This document shows, piece by piece, positions 33,031-42,565 of a stretch of DNA of 64,000 bases. A program made the position numbers and the translations under genes. The notes under the pieces were generated by a model. That model was not told the origin of the DNA, did no database searches, and saw only the letters and a program-made list of their open reading frames with translations. Every line of letters starts with the position of its first letter. Position 1 is the first letter of the stretch. Origin of the DNA: Promicromonospora thailandica (lineage in GTDB: Bacteria; Actinomycetota; Actinomycetes; Actinomycetales; Cellulomonadaceae); NCBI RefSeq assembly GCF_024171955.1, contig NZ_JAMTCS010000002.1:173300-237299 (forward strand). The letters run 5' to 3'.

Positions 33031-34035
33031 TCAGGTGAGCAGCGGCCAGAGCGCCCACGTCGCGAGCGCGGCCACCAGGGCCGCGGCCGGGATGGTGAGC
33101 ACCCAGGCGACGGCGATGTTCTTGGCCACGCCCCAGCGGACGGCGGACAGCCGCCGGGTCGCGCCGACACCCATGATCGCCGAGGTGATCGTGTGCGTGG
33201 TCGAGACCGGGGCGTGCAGCGCGAACGCGTTGACGTAGAGCACCAGCGCCGAGACGGACTCGGCGACGAACCCGCGCGCCGGGTCGAGCTCGATGATCTT
33301 GCGGCCGAGCGTGCGCATGATGCGCCAGCCGCCCGAGTACGTGCCGGCGGAGATGGCGGCCGCGGCGGACAGCTTGACCCACAGCGGGATGCCGTCGGCC
33401 GGGTTGGCCCAGCCGACCGTCAGCAGCGCCAGGTAGATGACGCCCATCGTCTTCTGCGCGTCCTGCAGGCCGTGGCCCAGGGCCATCGCGGCGGCCGACG
33501 CCGTCTGCGCGATCCGGAAGCGACGGTGCGCCTTGGCGGGTGCCGCGTTCCGGAAGATCCACATGACGGCGACCATGGCGCCGAAGGCGAGGCCGAAGCC
33601 GACGACGGGCGAGATGATCATCGGCAGCACCACCTTGTCCACGATCGCGGACCAGTAGACGCTCATGCCGCCGGCGAGGCCGGCCCCGACCAGCCCGCCG
33701 ATGAGGGCGTGCGTGGACGACGAGGGCAACCCGAACCACCACGTGATCAGGTTCCAGACGATCGCCCCGAGCAGGGCACACAGGACGACGGCGAGCTCCG
33801 CGTGGGTGCCCGCGCCCTCGAGGTTCACGATCGACTTGGCGATGGTCTCTGCGACCTCGGTGCCGAGCAGGGCGCCGGTGAAGTTCATGACCGCCGCCAT
33901 CAGGAGAGCGACCCGGGGCGTGAGCGCCCGGGTCGAGACGGAGGTCGCGATGGCGTTGGCGGCGTCGTGGAAGCCGTTGGTGTAGTCGAAGCTCAGGGCG
34001 AGCGCCACCACGAGGACGACGAGGGCGACCTCCAA
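33031..34035 (-). CDS. pit: Low-affinity inorganic phosphate transporter, Pit family
   Basis: A 334-residue PiT permease with the family signature at both repeats: DYTNGFHDAANAIATSVSTRAL near the N-terminus and a second copy near the C-terminus (APVSTTHTITSAIMGVGA). It moves phosphate, usually as a metal-phosphate complex, with protons. It starts one base after the stop of the DUF47 gene, so the two form an operon in which the PhoU-like protein probably tunes uptake. It is about 330 residues, the short actinobacterial form. Confidence 0.95.
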   Translation of the reverse strand: MEVALVVLVVALALSFDYTNGFHDAANAIATSVSTRALTPRVALLMAAVMNFTGALLGTEVAETIAKSIVNLEGAGTHAELAVVLCALLGAIVWNLITWWFGLPSSSTHALIGGLVGAGLAGGMSVYWSAIVDKVVLPMIISPVVGFGLAFGAMVAVMWIFRNAAPAKAHRRFRIAQTASAAAMALGHGLQDAQKTMGVIYLALLTVGWANPADGIPLWVKLSAAAAISAGTYSGGWRIMRTLGRKIIELDPARGFVAESVSALVLYVNAFALHAPVSTTHTITSAIMGVGATRRLSAVRWGVAKNIAVAWVLTIPAAALVAALATWALWPLLT

Positions 34036-34036
34036 C

Positions 34037-34654
34037 TCAGGACTCCTTGAGGGCGATGGTCTCGACCATGTTCGCCACCTTCTCGAAGCTGTCCGCGGCG
34101 TTCTCGAGGACCTCGACGATCTCCTTCAGCTTCATGAGCTGGACGGGGTCGCTCGCGAGGTCGTCGAACAGCTGCGCGATGAGCTTGCGGTGCAGCTTGT
34201 CGGCCTGGTTCTCGAGGCGGTTCACCTCGACCCAGTAGTCGGCGAGCTTGTCCATCGAGCGCAGGCGCGGCATGGCCTCCGCCGTCAGCTCCGCGCACCG
34301 CTGCAGAACCTGGACCTGCTCGGACACGCGGTCGGGCAGGGCGTCGACCTTGTAGAGGACGATGAGGTCCGCTGCCTCGTCCATCTCGTCCATGCAGTCG
34401 TCCAGCGCCGACGCCAGGCCGGAGATGTCCTCGCGGTCGAACGGCGTCACGAACGTCTGGTTCAGGCGGCGCATGATCGAGTGCGTGGCGTCGTCGGCGA
34501 GATGCTCGACGTCGTGCATCTCCTCGGCCAGCTTCTCCCGGCCCGGCCGGTCGGCCCCGAGCAGCTCTGCCAGCAAGGACGCCCCCCTGACCAGGTGCTG
34601 GGCCGAGGCGGCGAGAAGATCGAAGTACGTGGTGTCGCGCGGAGTAAGGCGCAC
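34037..34654 (-). CDS. DUF47 (PhoU-like) phosphate transport regulator
   Basis: A 205-residue all-helical protein of the DUF47/Pit-accessory family: FDLLAASAQHLVRGASLLAE, DVEHLADDATHSIMRRLNQT, the acidic metal-binding segment DDCMDEMDEAADLIVLY, and ENAADSFEKVANMVETI at the end. It sits immediately upstream of pit. The GTG start has GGGAGCC about 7 bases upstream and a good promoter about 35-65 bases before it. Confidence 0.94.
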   Translation of the reverse strand: MRLTPRDTTYFDLLAASAQHLVRGASLLAELLGADRPGREKLAEEMHDVEHLADDATHSIMRRLNQTFVTPFDREDISGLASALDDCMDEMDEAADLIVLYKVDALPDRVSEQVQVLQRCAELTAEAMPRLRSMDKLADYWVEVNRLENQADKLHRKLIAQLFDDLASDPVQLMKLKEIVEVLENAADSFEKVANMVETIALKES

Positions 34655-34689
34655 GAGGGCTCCCGTTGTGAGTGCTCTGGAACAGGCTC

Positions 34690-34718
34690 AGCGTAGGGCT
34701 GTTGCCGACTATCGCCAA
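34690..34718 (-). promoter_or_regulatory. Promoter of the DUF47-pit operon
   Basis: Minus strand: -35 TTGGCG (34718-34713), 17-base spacer, -10 TACGCT (34695-34690). The predicted start leaves a leader of about 30 bases. Confidence 0.65.
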
Positions 34719-34981
34719 TTTGCAAGGTCCTGCTTGGCGGACTCGTGACGCACGGCACAGGCCCGCCGCAGGGCACGCGCGCGTCGTCGGCCGCCAGACC
34801 GGGAAGGGTGAGAGCGACGCCGAACCGGGAGCGCCTCTCGGCGCGGGGCCGCTCGTAGCGGCTTGAGGTGGAGCCCGGGGCTACCGCAGCCCGGCGTCGC
34901 CTGCACCATCCTAGTCGTGTGCCGGGATCTGCCAAGGGGGTCGGATCTCACACCCGCGACACGTCACACCGGCGGGTGGGG
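34719..34981. other. Non-coding stretch between the phosphate operon and a hypothetical gene
   Basis: Together with the promoter this makes a 327-base gap. I see no supported gene, repeat or structured element here. Confidence 0.4.
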
Positions 34982-35617
34982 TCACTCCAGGGAGCCCGTA
35001 CGCCACAGGTCGCCGGCGTGCTCGAGCTCCTCGGCGGTACGCAGCAGTGAGCTCGCGCTGCGCGTCATGCGCGTCGCGCCGGTGGGGTCCGCGACCTCGC
35101 GCGAGTCCGCGTCGAAGGCGGCGCCCGTGGAGAGGATGCGGCAGAACGCGCCGGCGCGCTCCAGCGCGACGGCGAGGTCGCCGGTGAAGACGCCGGAGAG
35201 CACGGCATCGGCGAGAACCTGGAGGTCACCGGGTTCGGGCGGGCTCGGCACGCCTGCGACGGCCTCCTGGACGGGGGCCGCTTCCACACCGAGCCGATAC
35301 CGGAGCATGACGGTCGGCATGTCGCGGCGCACCCACTCCCGCAGCACGTACAGCCGCCAGAGCGACCCGGGCAGGGAGACGGGCGCGGCGTCCGCCCAGA
35401 GGCCCGCCACGGTGTCCAGACCCTCGTTCTCGACCAGGTGGATGAGCCGCTCGACGACCTTCGGGTCCTCGGTGGTGCGTGCCCGGTCCACGAGCGCGCG
35501 CGCCGTCGCGTGCGCGACCTCGTCGCGCAGGGCGGGATCCACGTCCCCGGGGAGCGCGTCGGCGTCCCGGGGGTCCAGCATGGCCGGCCTTCTCGGCGGT
35601 CGTTGGTCGCTGCTCAT
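34982..35617 (-). CDS. Conserved-looking actinobacterial protein of unknown function
   Basis: A 211-residue soluble protein, mostly helical, with no recognised domain. Notable parts: DEVAHATARALVDRARTTEDPKVVERLIHL (alpha-helical), LWRLYVLREWVRRD, and a C-terminal helix SASSLLRTAEELEHAGDLWR. One cysteine only. Starts at ATG 35617 without a strong ribosome site. It lies beside mutT1 on the same strand but 49 bases away. No function proposed. Confidence 0.7.
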   Translation of the reverse strand: MSSDQRPPRRPAMLDPRDADALPGDVDPALRDEVAHATARALVDRARTTEDPKVVERLIHLVENEGLDTVAGLWADAAPVSLPGSLWRLYVLREWVRRDMPTVMLRYRLGVEAAPVQEAVAGVPSPPEPGDLQVLADAVLSGVFTGDLAVALERAGAFCRILSTGAAFDADSREVADPTGATRMTRSASSLLRTAEELEHAGDLWRTGSLE

Positions 35618-35666
35618 GGTGACCGATAGTGCGCCGATCTGGAACGTGTGTCCACCACCAGCGCGG

Positions 35667-36689
35667 TCACCAGACCGGCGGGCTCACCTTCTCGGTGGCG
35701 ACGACGCGCGGCCCGCCGGGCGTGTCGGCGACGTGCGCCACCAGGACCTCACCCGGTTCGAGGTACGGGTCCGCGGACGGCAGCCCGTCCGCCACCGCGC
35801 GGGGCGCGTGGCGGCCGAGCACGTCCAGGACCGTCGGCAGGACGGGACGGTGGGTGCAGAGCACGGAGGACTCGGTGGCCTCCTCCAGCAGCTCCCTCAC
35901 GGTGGCCGCGACGCGGGACGGCGAGCGCTCGTGCTGTGCCTCGGTGAGGTTCTCGCTGTAGCTGGGGCGCAGGCCCCCGGCCCGCACGTAGGGGTCGATG
36001 GTGGTGGCGCACCGTTCCCAGCGGGAGCTGATCACGTGCTCGACGCCGTACGCGGCCAGCACCGGGACCAGGGCGGCCGCCTGCCCGTGCCCGGCGGGGG
36101 TGAGCGGCCGGTCGCGCTCCGCGCCGTGCCATGCCGTCCGCGGGACGGCACGGCCGTGCCGGGCGATGACGAGGGCACGAGTGCCCAGCGTGCCCTCCTC
36201 CTCGGCGTGCACCAGCGCGTCCAACGGCCCGCGGTCCGACGTGCGGGTGAGCCGAGCGGCGGCCTCGGTCACGCTGAGCCACTCGGCCTGGTCCACCTCG
36301 GTCCGGTCGACGGGCGCCACGGGGGCGCGAGCCGCCAGCGCGGCGGCGTCCTTCTTCCGGCGGGCGCGGTGGGACGCCCAGTAGTGCACGCGCTTCACGC
36401 GCCCGTCGGGCGTGAGGTACTGCAGGCCGGGCAGCGGGCGGCCGAGCACGATCTCCCGGCCCGTCTCCTCCGCGACCTCGCGCACCGCGGTGCCCTGGAG
36501 GGACTCCCCGGTCTCGACCTTGCCCTTGGGCCAGGACCAGTCGTCGTAGCGGGGCCGGTGCACGAGCTGCACCTGGAGCTCGCCGCCGCGGCGGCGCCAG
36601 ACGAGCCCGCCCGCCGTCATGACGACGGGCGTGTGAGACCTGCCCGTCGCGGCCGGTTCGGTGCCCACGCTGGACCGCAGCCCGGTCAC
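35667..36689 (-). CDS. mutT1: MutT1-type Nudix hydrolase fused to histidine phosphatase
   Basis: A 340-residue two-domain protein. Residues about 20-165 are a Nudix domain with the full box [20 protein letters not shown]; residues about 185-335 are a histidine-phosphatase domain starting at ARHGRAVPR. This architecture is mycobacterial MutT1, which hydrolyses 8-oxo-(d)GTP to the diphosphate and also cleaves diadenosine polyphosphates; the C-terminal domain may take products further. The GTG start overlaps the ppk stop (GTGA), so it is coupled to ppk, as ppk1 (Rv2984) and mutT1 (Rv2985) are neighbours in M. tuberculosis. Confidence 0.93.
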   Translation of the reverse strand: MTGLRSSVGTEPAATGRSHTPVVMTAGGLVWRRRGGELQVQLVHRPRYDDWSWPKGKVETGESLQGTAVREVAEETGREIVLGRPLPGLQYLTPDGRVKRVHYWASHRARRKKDAAALAARAPVAPVDRTEVDQAEWLSVTEAAARLTRTSDRGPLDALVHAEEEGTLGTRALVIARHGRAVPRTAWHGAERDRPLTPAGHGQAAALVPVLAAYGVEHVISSRWERCATTIDPYVRAGGLRPSYSENLTEAQHERSPSRVAATVRELLEEATESSVLCTHRPVLPTVLDVLGRHAPRAVADGLPSADPYLEPGEVLVAHVADTPGGPRVVATEKVSPPVW

Positions 36690-39199
36690 CGGACGGGCTC
36701 GAGCCGGCGCCGCTGGCGCTGGATCAGCACCGACTGCAGGTCGCGCAGGCCGTTGCCGTCCACGCCCCCCGGTCGCTCCCACCGGCCGTCCGGGAGCAGG
36801 TGCCAGGACGCGGTGGTGTCGGCCATGGACTCGTCGAGGAGGCCGAGCAGCTCGCCGATGTGTCCCGGGTCGGTGACCCGGACGAGCGCCTCGACGCGAC
36901 GGTCCAGGTTGCGGTGCATCAGGTCGGCCGACCCGATGAACACCTCGGGGCCGGACTCCGCGCCCTCGCCGAGAGCCGGGCCCGCCGAGTTGGCGAACGC
37001 GAAGATCCGCGAGTGCTCCAGGAACCGGCCGAGGATCGAGCGCACCCGGATGTTCTCGCTGAGGCCGGGCACGCCGACCTTCACGGCGCAGATGCCGCGG
37101 ACGACGAGGTCGACCTTCACACCGGACTGCGAGGCCCGGTAGAGGGCGTCGATCACCGTCTCGTCGACCACCGAGTTGACCTTGATCTTGACCCAGGCCT
37201 CGTGGCCCGCCCGGGCTGCCGCGGCCTCGCGCTCGATGCGGTCCACCAGACCCGACCGCACGGCGCGGGGCGCCACGAGCAGCCGGTGGAAGGTGGACTT
37301 CGGGGCGTACCCCGAGAGCTGGTTGAACAGCCGCGTGAGGTCCTGCCCGACGTCCGGGTCGCTGGTCAGCAGGCCGTGGTCGGTGTAGATGCGGGCCGTC
37401 TTGGGGTGATAGTTGCCCGTGCCGACGTGGCAGTACCGCAGGAGGGAACCGTCGGACTCCTGGCGCACCACGAGCGAGAGCTTGCAGTGGGTCTTGAGGC
37501 CCACGATGCCGTAGACGACGTGGACGCCCGCCTCCTCGAGCTTGCGCGCCCACGAGATGTTGGCCTCCTCGTCGAACCGCGCCTTGATCTCGACCAGGGC
37601 CAGCACCTGCTTCCCGGCCTCGGCCGCGTCGATCAGTGCGTCCACGATCGGGGAGTCGCCCGACGTCCGGTACAGGGTCTGCTTGATGGCCAGCACGTCC
37701 GGGTCCGCCGCCGCCTGCTCCAGGAACGTCTGCACGCTCGTGGAGAAGCTGTCGTACGGGTGGTGCAGCAGGATGTCGCGCCGGCGGATCGCGGCGAACA
37801 CGTCGGTCGGCTTGGAGCTCTCGACCTCGGCCAGGTGCCGGTGCGTCGAGGGCACGAACGGCGGGTAGTGCAGGGGTGCCAGGTCGAGGTCGGCGATGAG
37901 GTTCAGGCCCGTGAGGTCCAGCAGGGCGGGCAGCTCGTAGACCTCCTCCTCCTTCACGCCGAGCTCGCGGACGATCAGGTCGCGGATGCGCGGGCTGATG
38001 TCCTTCGCGATCTCCAGCCGGACCGGCGGCCCGAACCGGCGCCGCAGCAGCTCCTTCTCCATGGCCTGGAGCAGGTTCTCGGCGTCGTCCTCCTCCACGT
38101 CCACGTCCTCGTTGCGGGTGACGCGGAACGTGTGGTTCTCACGCACCTCCATGCCCGGGAAGAGGTAGTCCAGGTGCTGGGCGATGACCTCCTCCAGGGG
38201 CACGAAGGACATCGGCCCTCGCTGCGGGTCCGCCTTCTTGGTGCCCGGCCGCCGCGGCTTGCCGGACGCGTCCACCGCGATGAAGCGGGGCAGCAGCGGC
38301 GGCACCTTCACGCGGGCGAAGTGCTCCTTGCCCGTCGCCGGGTTGGCCACGACGACCGCCAGGTTGAGCGAGAGCCCCGAGATGTAGGGGAAGGGGTGCG
38401 CCGGGTCCACCGCCAGCGGGGTCAGCACCGGGAAGATCTGCTTGCGGAAGAACTTGTGCAGCCGCTCCTGCTCCTTGCCGTCCAGCTCGCCCCAGTGCAC
38501 CAGCGTGATGCCCTCGGCGGCCAGGGCGGGCTGCACCGCGTCCTCGAACACGCGCGCGTGCCGCTCCATGAGCCGGTGCGCCTCGGTCGAGATGCGCCCC
38601 AGCACCTGCCGCGGGCTCAGTCCCGACGCGCTGGTGACCGCGATACCGGTCGCGATGCGGCGCTTCAGGCCGGCGACGCGCACCATGAAGAACTCGTCCA
38701 GGTTCGACGCGAAGATGGCCAGGAAGCGGACGCGCTCCAGCAGCGGGATGCGCGAGTCCTCCGCGAGCTCCAGCACGCGCTGGTTGAACGCCAGCCAGCC
38801 CAGCTCCCGGTCCGCGAACCGGTCGACGGGCAGCGGCTCGCCGCGCTGCGGCTCCAGGAGACTGGTGCCCTCGGGGCTCTCCGCGATGTGCTCGGCGATG
38901 TGGGCGGCGAGGCTCGGGTCCACCGAGCGGGGGTCCAGGATCTCGTCGGCGGAGGCCTCGACCGGCACGTGGTCGGTGAGGTCCGGGGCGGGCGCGCCGT
39001 CCTGCTTCTCGTCCTGCTTCTGGGCCGGCTTGTCGGACGGCTTGTCCGCCGGCTTGTCGGACGGCGCGGTGGCGGGGTCGCCGGGCACACCGTTCTCGGT
39101 CGTGGCGGGCGTCGTGCGAGGGCTCTGCTTCACGAATCGACCCTTCTTGTCCCGGGGTCTGGCGACGGTGTTCCCCGCGCTGTCCTTCATAGGGCACAT
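36686..39199 (-). CDS. ppk: Polyphosphate kinase 1
   Basis: An 837-residue enzyme that makes polyphosphate from ATP and can run in reverse. After about 115 disordered residues (Lys/Asp/Pro repeats such as [13 protein letters not shown]) come the PPK1 N-terminal domain ([17 protein letters not shown]), the head domain, and the catalytic domains with [19 protein letters not shown] (the family's autophosphorylated His lies in this region) and KTHCKLSLV. Start is ATG 39199 or ATG 39190 three codons later; TACTGT about 18 bases upstream on the minus strand could be a -10. Coupled to mutT1. Confidence 0.96.
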   Translation of the reverse strand: MCPMKDSAGNTVARPRDKKGRFVKQSPRTTPATTENGVPGDPATAPSDKPADKPSDKPAQKQDEKQDGAPAPDLTDHVPVEASADEILDPRSVDPSLAAHIAEHIAESPEGTSLLEPQRGEPLPVDRFADRELGWLAFNQRVLELAEDSRIPLLERVRFLAIFASNLDEFFMVRVAGLKRRIATGIAVTSASGLSPRQVLGRISTEAHRLMERHARVFEDAVQPALAAEGITLVHWGELDGKEQERLHKFFRKQIFPVLTPLAVDPAHPFPYISGLSLNLAVVVANPATGKEHFARVKVPPLLPRFIAVDASGKPRRPGTKKADPQRGPMSFVPLEEVIAQHLDYLFPGMEVRENHTFRVTRNEDVDVEEDDAENLLQAMEKELLRRRFGPPVRLEIAKDISPRIRDLIVRELGVKEEEVYELPALLDLTGLNLIADLDLAPLHYPPFVPSTHRHLAEVESSKPTDVFAAIRRRDILLHHPYDSFSTSVQTFLEQAAADPDVLAIKQTLYRTSGDSPIVDALIDAAEAGKQVLALVEIKARFDEEANISWARKLEEAGVHVVYGIVGLKTHCKLSLVVRQESDGSLLRYCHVGTGNYHPKTARIYTDHGLLTSDPDVGQDLTRLFNQLSGYAPKSTFHRLLVAPRAVRSGLVDRIEREAAAARAGHEAWVKIKVNSVVDETVIDALYRASQSGVKVDLVVRGICAVKVGVPGLSENIRVRSILGRFLEHSRIFAFANSAGPALGEGAESGPEVFIGSADLMHRNLDRRVEALVRVTDPGHIGELLGLLDESMADTTASWHLLPDGRWERPGGVDGNGLRDLQSVLIQRQRRRLEPVR

Positions 39200-39247
39200 G
39201 GTGTCACCGTTCGGTACACAGTAGGTGTATCCGGACGGGACATCTCG

Positions 39248-40219
39248 TCAGGCGCGGGCGTACTGCACGTGGACGGCGGCACGTGCGAAGCCGGCCCGCT
39301 CGTAGGTGGCGAGAGCGGGGGCGTTGTCTCCTTCCACGTACAGGACGGCGCGCGTGGCCGCACGCGCCAGGTGCGCCAGGCCGACGCCGGTGAGCAGCCG
39401 GCCCAGACCCCTGCCCTGGTGGTCCGGGTCCACGCCGAGCACGTAGATCTCACCGTCGATCGCACCGTCGGTCTCGCCCTCGCGGGCTCCGTCCGGGCCG
39501 GACGGATCGACCTTCGTCCACAGGAAGGCAGCAGGGTCCGCGTCCGGGGCGTCCTCCGGCACGAGCAGGAAGAAGCCCTCCGGATCGAACCACGGCTCGG
39601 CCTGGCGGGCGCGCAGGTCGTCGAGCGTCATGCGGCCCTGCTCGGGGTGGGCCGCGAAGGCGCGAGCGTTGACCCGGAGCCACGCGTCGTCGTCCGGACC
39701 GGGCCGGAACGTGCGCAGGCGGTAGCCGGCGGGCGGCTCGGGCGCACGCAGCGCCGCCGCGTCGAGCGGGCGGGCAAGGAAGAGGAGCTCGCGCACCGGG
39801 CGCAGGCCCAGGGCCCGGGCGAAGCCACGCGCCGGCTCGAGGTCGCCGTGCGCCCAGACCCGGAGCTGCTTGCCGTGCTGACCCGGTTCACCCGACCGCG
39901 ACGGGAGCGTGGCGTCCCGCTCGGCCGTGCGCAGCAGCACACGACCGCGGCCGTTGCGGCGGTGGTCCGGGTGCACCACCAGCTCGGCGCTCGCGGTCTC
40001 GCCCGACCGGTCGATCTGCACGTAGCCGATGGTGCTGCCGGACGTCGTGTGCGCGACGACGTGCGTGATCCACTCGGCGTCGGTGCCCAGGTTCAGGAGG
40101 GGCTGCTCCGACAGCGGAGCCACGCCGTCGTGCGCCTCGGCGGCCGCGGCCAGGTCGCGGACGGCCTGCTGAGCCTCGGTGTCGAGCGGGCCGATGTCGA
40201 TGGGAGCGGCGATACGCAT
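39248..40219 (-). CDS. mshD: Mycothiol synthase (acetyl-CoA:Cys-GlcN-Ins acetyltransferase)
   Basis: A 323-residue protein with two GNAT domains, as in mycobacterial MshD (Rv0819), which acetylates the cysteine of Cys-GlcN-Ins in the last step of mycothiol synthesis. The N-terminal GNAT has [16 protein letters not shown]; the C-terminal, catalytically active type has [16 protein letters not shown], followed by [19 protein letters not shown]. The ATG at 40219 has AGGAGGA about 8 bases upstream; two further copies of the same module lie upstream. Mycothiol is found only in actinobacteria. Confidence 0.93.
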   Translation of the reverse strand: MRIAAPIDIGPLDTEAQQAVRDLAAAAEAHDGVAPLSEQPLLNLGTDAEWITHVVAHTTSGSTIGYVQIDRSGETASAELVVHPDHRRNGRGRVLLRTAERDATLPSRSGEPGQHGKQLRVWAHGDLEPARGFARALGLRPVRELLFLARPLDAAALRAPEPPAGYRLRTFRPGPDDDAWLRVNARAFAAHPEQGRMTLDDLRARQAEPWFDPEGFFLLVPEDAPDADPAAFLWTKVDPSGPDGAREGETDGAIDGEIYVLGVDPDHQGRGLGRLLTGVGLAHLARAATRAVLYVEGDNAPALATYERAGFARAAVHVQYARA

Positions 40220-40226
40220 CTTCCTA

Positions 40227-40274
40227 TCCTCCTGCATGGGCGTCCTCCTGCACGGGTGTCCTCCTGCATGGGCG
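40227..40274 (-). repeat. Three tandem 16-base ribosome-site modules before mshD
   Basis: Minus-strand units CGCCCATGCAGGAGGA, CACCCGTGCAGGAGGA and CGCCCATGCAGGAGGA in direct succession. Each has a near-perfect Shine-Dalgarno and an ATG or GTG. Only the copy nearest the gene is at proper spacing for the ATG at 40219. Confidence 0.85.
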
Positions 40275-40301
40275 ACGGTCCGCACGCGTCCGGGACGAGG
40301 A

Positions 40302-40336
40302 GAACCCTGGCGAAGCGGAGCGCTTCGCCAGGGTTC
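40302..40336 (-). terminator. Terminator after acs
   Basis: 16-bp perfect arms (GAACCCTGGCGAAGCG at 40302-40317; complement at 40321-40336) with a 3-base loop, 15 bases after the acs stop. Confidence 0.8.
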
Positions 40337-40350
40337 CGGGAGTCAGGCGG

Positions 40351-42381
40351 TCAGTCCTCCGACGAGGCCGACGGCGCCTGCAGGCCCGCTGTGATGAGGT
40401 CCATCACCGACGAGTCGGCGAGGGTCGTGGCGTCGCCCACCGCACGGTCCTCGGCGACGTCGCGCAGCAGGCGGCGCATGATCTTGCCGGACCGCGTCTT
40501 GGGCAGCTCGGGCACCACGAGGATCTTCTTGGGCTTGGCGATGGGGCCGATCTCCTTGCCCACGTGGTCGCGCAGCTCCTTCTGCACCTCGGCGGCACCT
40601 TCCGGCGTGGAGGCCCGGCCGGCGTGGTCGCCGCGCAGGATGACGAACGCGACCACGGCCTGACCGGTGGTGTCGTCCGCCGCGCCCACCACGGCGGCCT
40701 CGGCCACGATCTCGTGCGACACCAGGGCCGACTCGATCTCGGTGGTCGACAGCCGGTGACCGGACACGTTCATCACGTCGTCCACGCGGCCGAGCAGCCA
40801 GATGTCGCCGTCCTCGTCCTTCTTGGCACCGTCACCCGCGAAGTAGAGGCCCTCGAACCGCGACCAGTACGTCTCCTTGTAGCGCTCCAGGTCGCCCCAG
40901 ATGCCGCGGAGCATGGAGGGCCAGGGCTCCGAGAGCACCAGGTAGCCGCCCCCGCCGTCGGGCACCGGCTTGGCCTCGTCGTCCACGACCGTGGCCGCGA
41001 TGCCGGGCAGGGGGACCTGCGCCGAACCGGGCTTGGCCGCGGTGACGCCGGGCAGCGGGCTGATCATGATCGCGCCCGTCTCCGTCTGCCACCACGTGTC
41101 GACGATCGGCGTGCGGTCGCCGCCGATGACGCGGCGGTACCACATCCACGCCTCGGGGTTGATGGGCTCGCCCACCGAGCCGAGCACCCGCAGGGAGGTC
41201 AGGTCGAAGCCGCCCGGGATGTCGTCGCCCCACTTCATGCAGGTGCGGATCGCGGTGGGCGCCGTGTACAGGATCGAGACCTTGTACTTCTCGATGAGCT
41301 CCCACCAGCGTCCGCGGTGCGGGGTGTCCGGCGTGCCCTCGTACAGCACCTGCGTGGCGCCGTTCACGAGCGGGCCGTAGACCACGTAGGAGTGGCCGGT
41401 GACCCAGCCGACGTCGGCCGTGCACCAGTAGACGTCGGTCTCCGGCTTGAGGTCGAAGACGTTCTTGTGCGTGTAGGCGGCCTGCGTCAGGTAGCCGCCC
41501 GTGGTGTGCAGGATGCCCTTCGGCTTCCCCGTGGTGCCGCTCGTGTACAGGATGAAGAGCGGGTGCTCCGCCTCGACGGCGACCGGCTCGTGCTGGTCGG
41601 AGGCCGCCGCGAGGGCGTCGTGCCACCAGACGTCCCGTCCCTCGACCCAGTCGACATCCTGCTCGGTGCGGCGCACCACGAGGACCTTCTGCACCGTGGT
41701 CGGCTCGGCGCCCTCCTTCGGGGCGAGCGCCTCGTCGACGGCCGGCTTGAGCGCCGACGGCGCACCGCGGCGGTAGCCGCCGTCCGCGGTGATGACCAGC
41801 GTGGCCTCGGCGTCGGCGATCCGGCTGCGCAGCGCGTCGGCGGAGAAGCCGCCGAAGACCACGGAGTGAGGCGCGCCGATGCGGGCACAGGCCAGCATCG
41901 CGACGACCGACTCGACGAGCATCGGCAGGTAGATGACCACCCGGTCGCCCGTGCTCACTCCCAGGTCGGTCAGCGCGTTGGCCGCCCGTGACACCTCCCG
42001 CTGCAGGTCGGCGTAGGTGACGGTGCGGGTGTCGCCCGGCTCGCCCTCGAAGTGGATGGCGACGCGGTCGCCGTGACCCGCCTCGACGTGGCGGTCCACC
42101 GCGTTGTAGGCGGCGTTCAGCGTGCCGTCGGCGAACCACCGTGCGACCGGGGCGCCGCTCCAGTCGAGCGTCTCGGTGAACGGCGTCTGCCAGGTGACGA
42201 GCTCCCGGGCCTGCTCGGCCCAGAACTCCAGACGGTCCGCCGCTGCCTTGTCGTAGAGGTCGGCCTGCGCGTTCGCCTGAGCCGCGAACTCCGCGCCGGG
42301 CGGGAAGCTCCGGGTCTCGTGCAGCAGGTTCTCGAGGCTGGGGCTGGATGCCGTGCCCGACGTCGGGTGGGCTTCTGTCAC
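40351..42381 (-). CDS. acs: Acetyl-CoA synthetase
   Basis: A 676-residue AMP-forming ligase converting acetate, ATP and CoA to acetyl-CoA. Adenylation motif YTSGTTGKPKG; TWWQTETG; YFAGDGAKKDEDG; and the C-terminal lysine motif PKTRSGKIMRR, whose Lys is the usual site of inhibitory acetylation. The GTG at 42381 is chosen because GGAGG lies 7 bases upstream; an in-frame extension to 42489 lacks support. TACACT at 42460-42465 (minus strand) is a likely -10. The gene is divergent from an old-yellow-enzyme gene. Confidence 0.97.
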   Translation of the reverse strand: MTEAHPTSGTASSPSLENLLHETRSFPPGAEFAAQANAQADLYDKAAADRLEFWAEQARELVTWQTPFTETLDWSGAPVARWFADGTLNAAYNAVDRHVEAGHGDRVAIHFEGEPGDTRTVTYADLQREVSRAANALTDLGVSTGDRVVIYLPMLVESVVAMLACARIGAPHSVVFGGFSADALRSRIADAEATLVITADGGYRRGAPSALKPAVDEALAPKEGAEPTTVQKVLVVRRTEQDVDWVEGRDVWWHDALAAASDQHEPVAVEAEHPLFILYTSGTTGKPKGILHTTGGYLTQAAYTHKNVFDLKPETDVYWCTADVGWVTGHSYVVYGPLVNGATQVLYEGTPDTPHRGRWWELIEKYKVSILYTAPTAIRTCMKWGDDIPGGFDLTSLRVLGSVGEPINPEAWMWYRRVIGGDRTPIVDTWWQTETGAIMISPLPGVTAAKPGSAQVPLPGIAATVVDDEAKPVPDGGGGYLVLSEPWPSMLRGIWGDLERYKETYWSRFEGLYFAGDGAKKDEDGDIWLLGRVDDVMNVSGHRLSTTEIESALVSHEIVAEAAVVGAADDTTGQAVVAFVILRGDHAGRASTPEGAAEVQKELRDHVGKEIGPIAKPKKILVVPELPKTRSGKIMRRLLRDVAEDRAVGDATTLADSSVMDLITAGLQAPSASSED

Positions 42382-42565
42382 GGTGACCTCCGGTGCGCGT
42401 CGTCGTCGCGGTGGTTCGGCAGGGACTTGGGGCTGCCTTGACGTTGTCTCTGGTCGGTGAGTGTAGTCCCGGTCGGTGACACTCCTCACAACCCCGTGTC
42501 AGCACCTGAGACCGGTTCGTGACCGATACGGAATTGCCCGGCCACCGGCCACGTTGGGGCCTGAC

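Noticed and set aside
36800-40663. Plus-strand open frame opposite ppk, mshD and the end of acs
   Set aside because: Spans three recognised genes on the other strand; no ribosome site or family.
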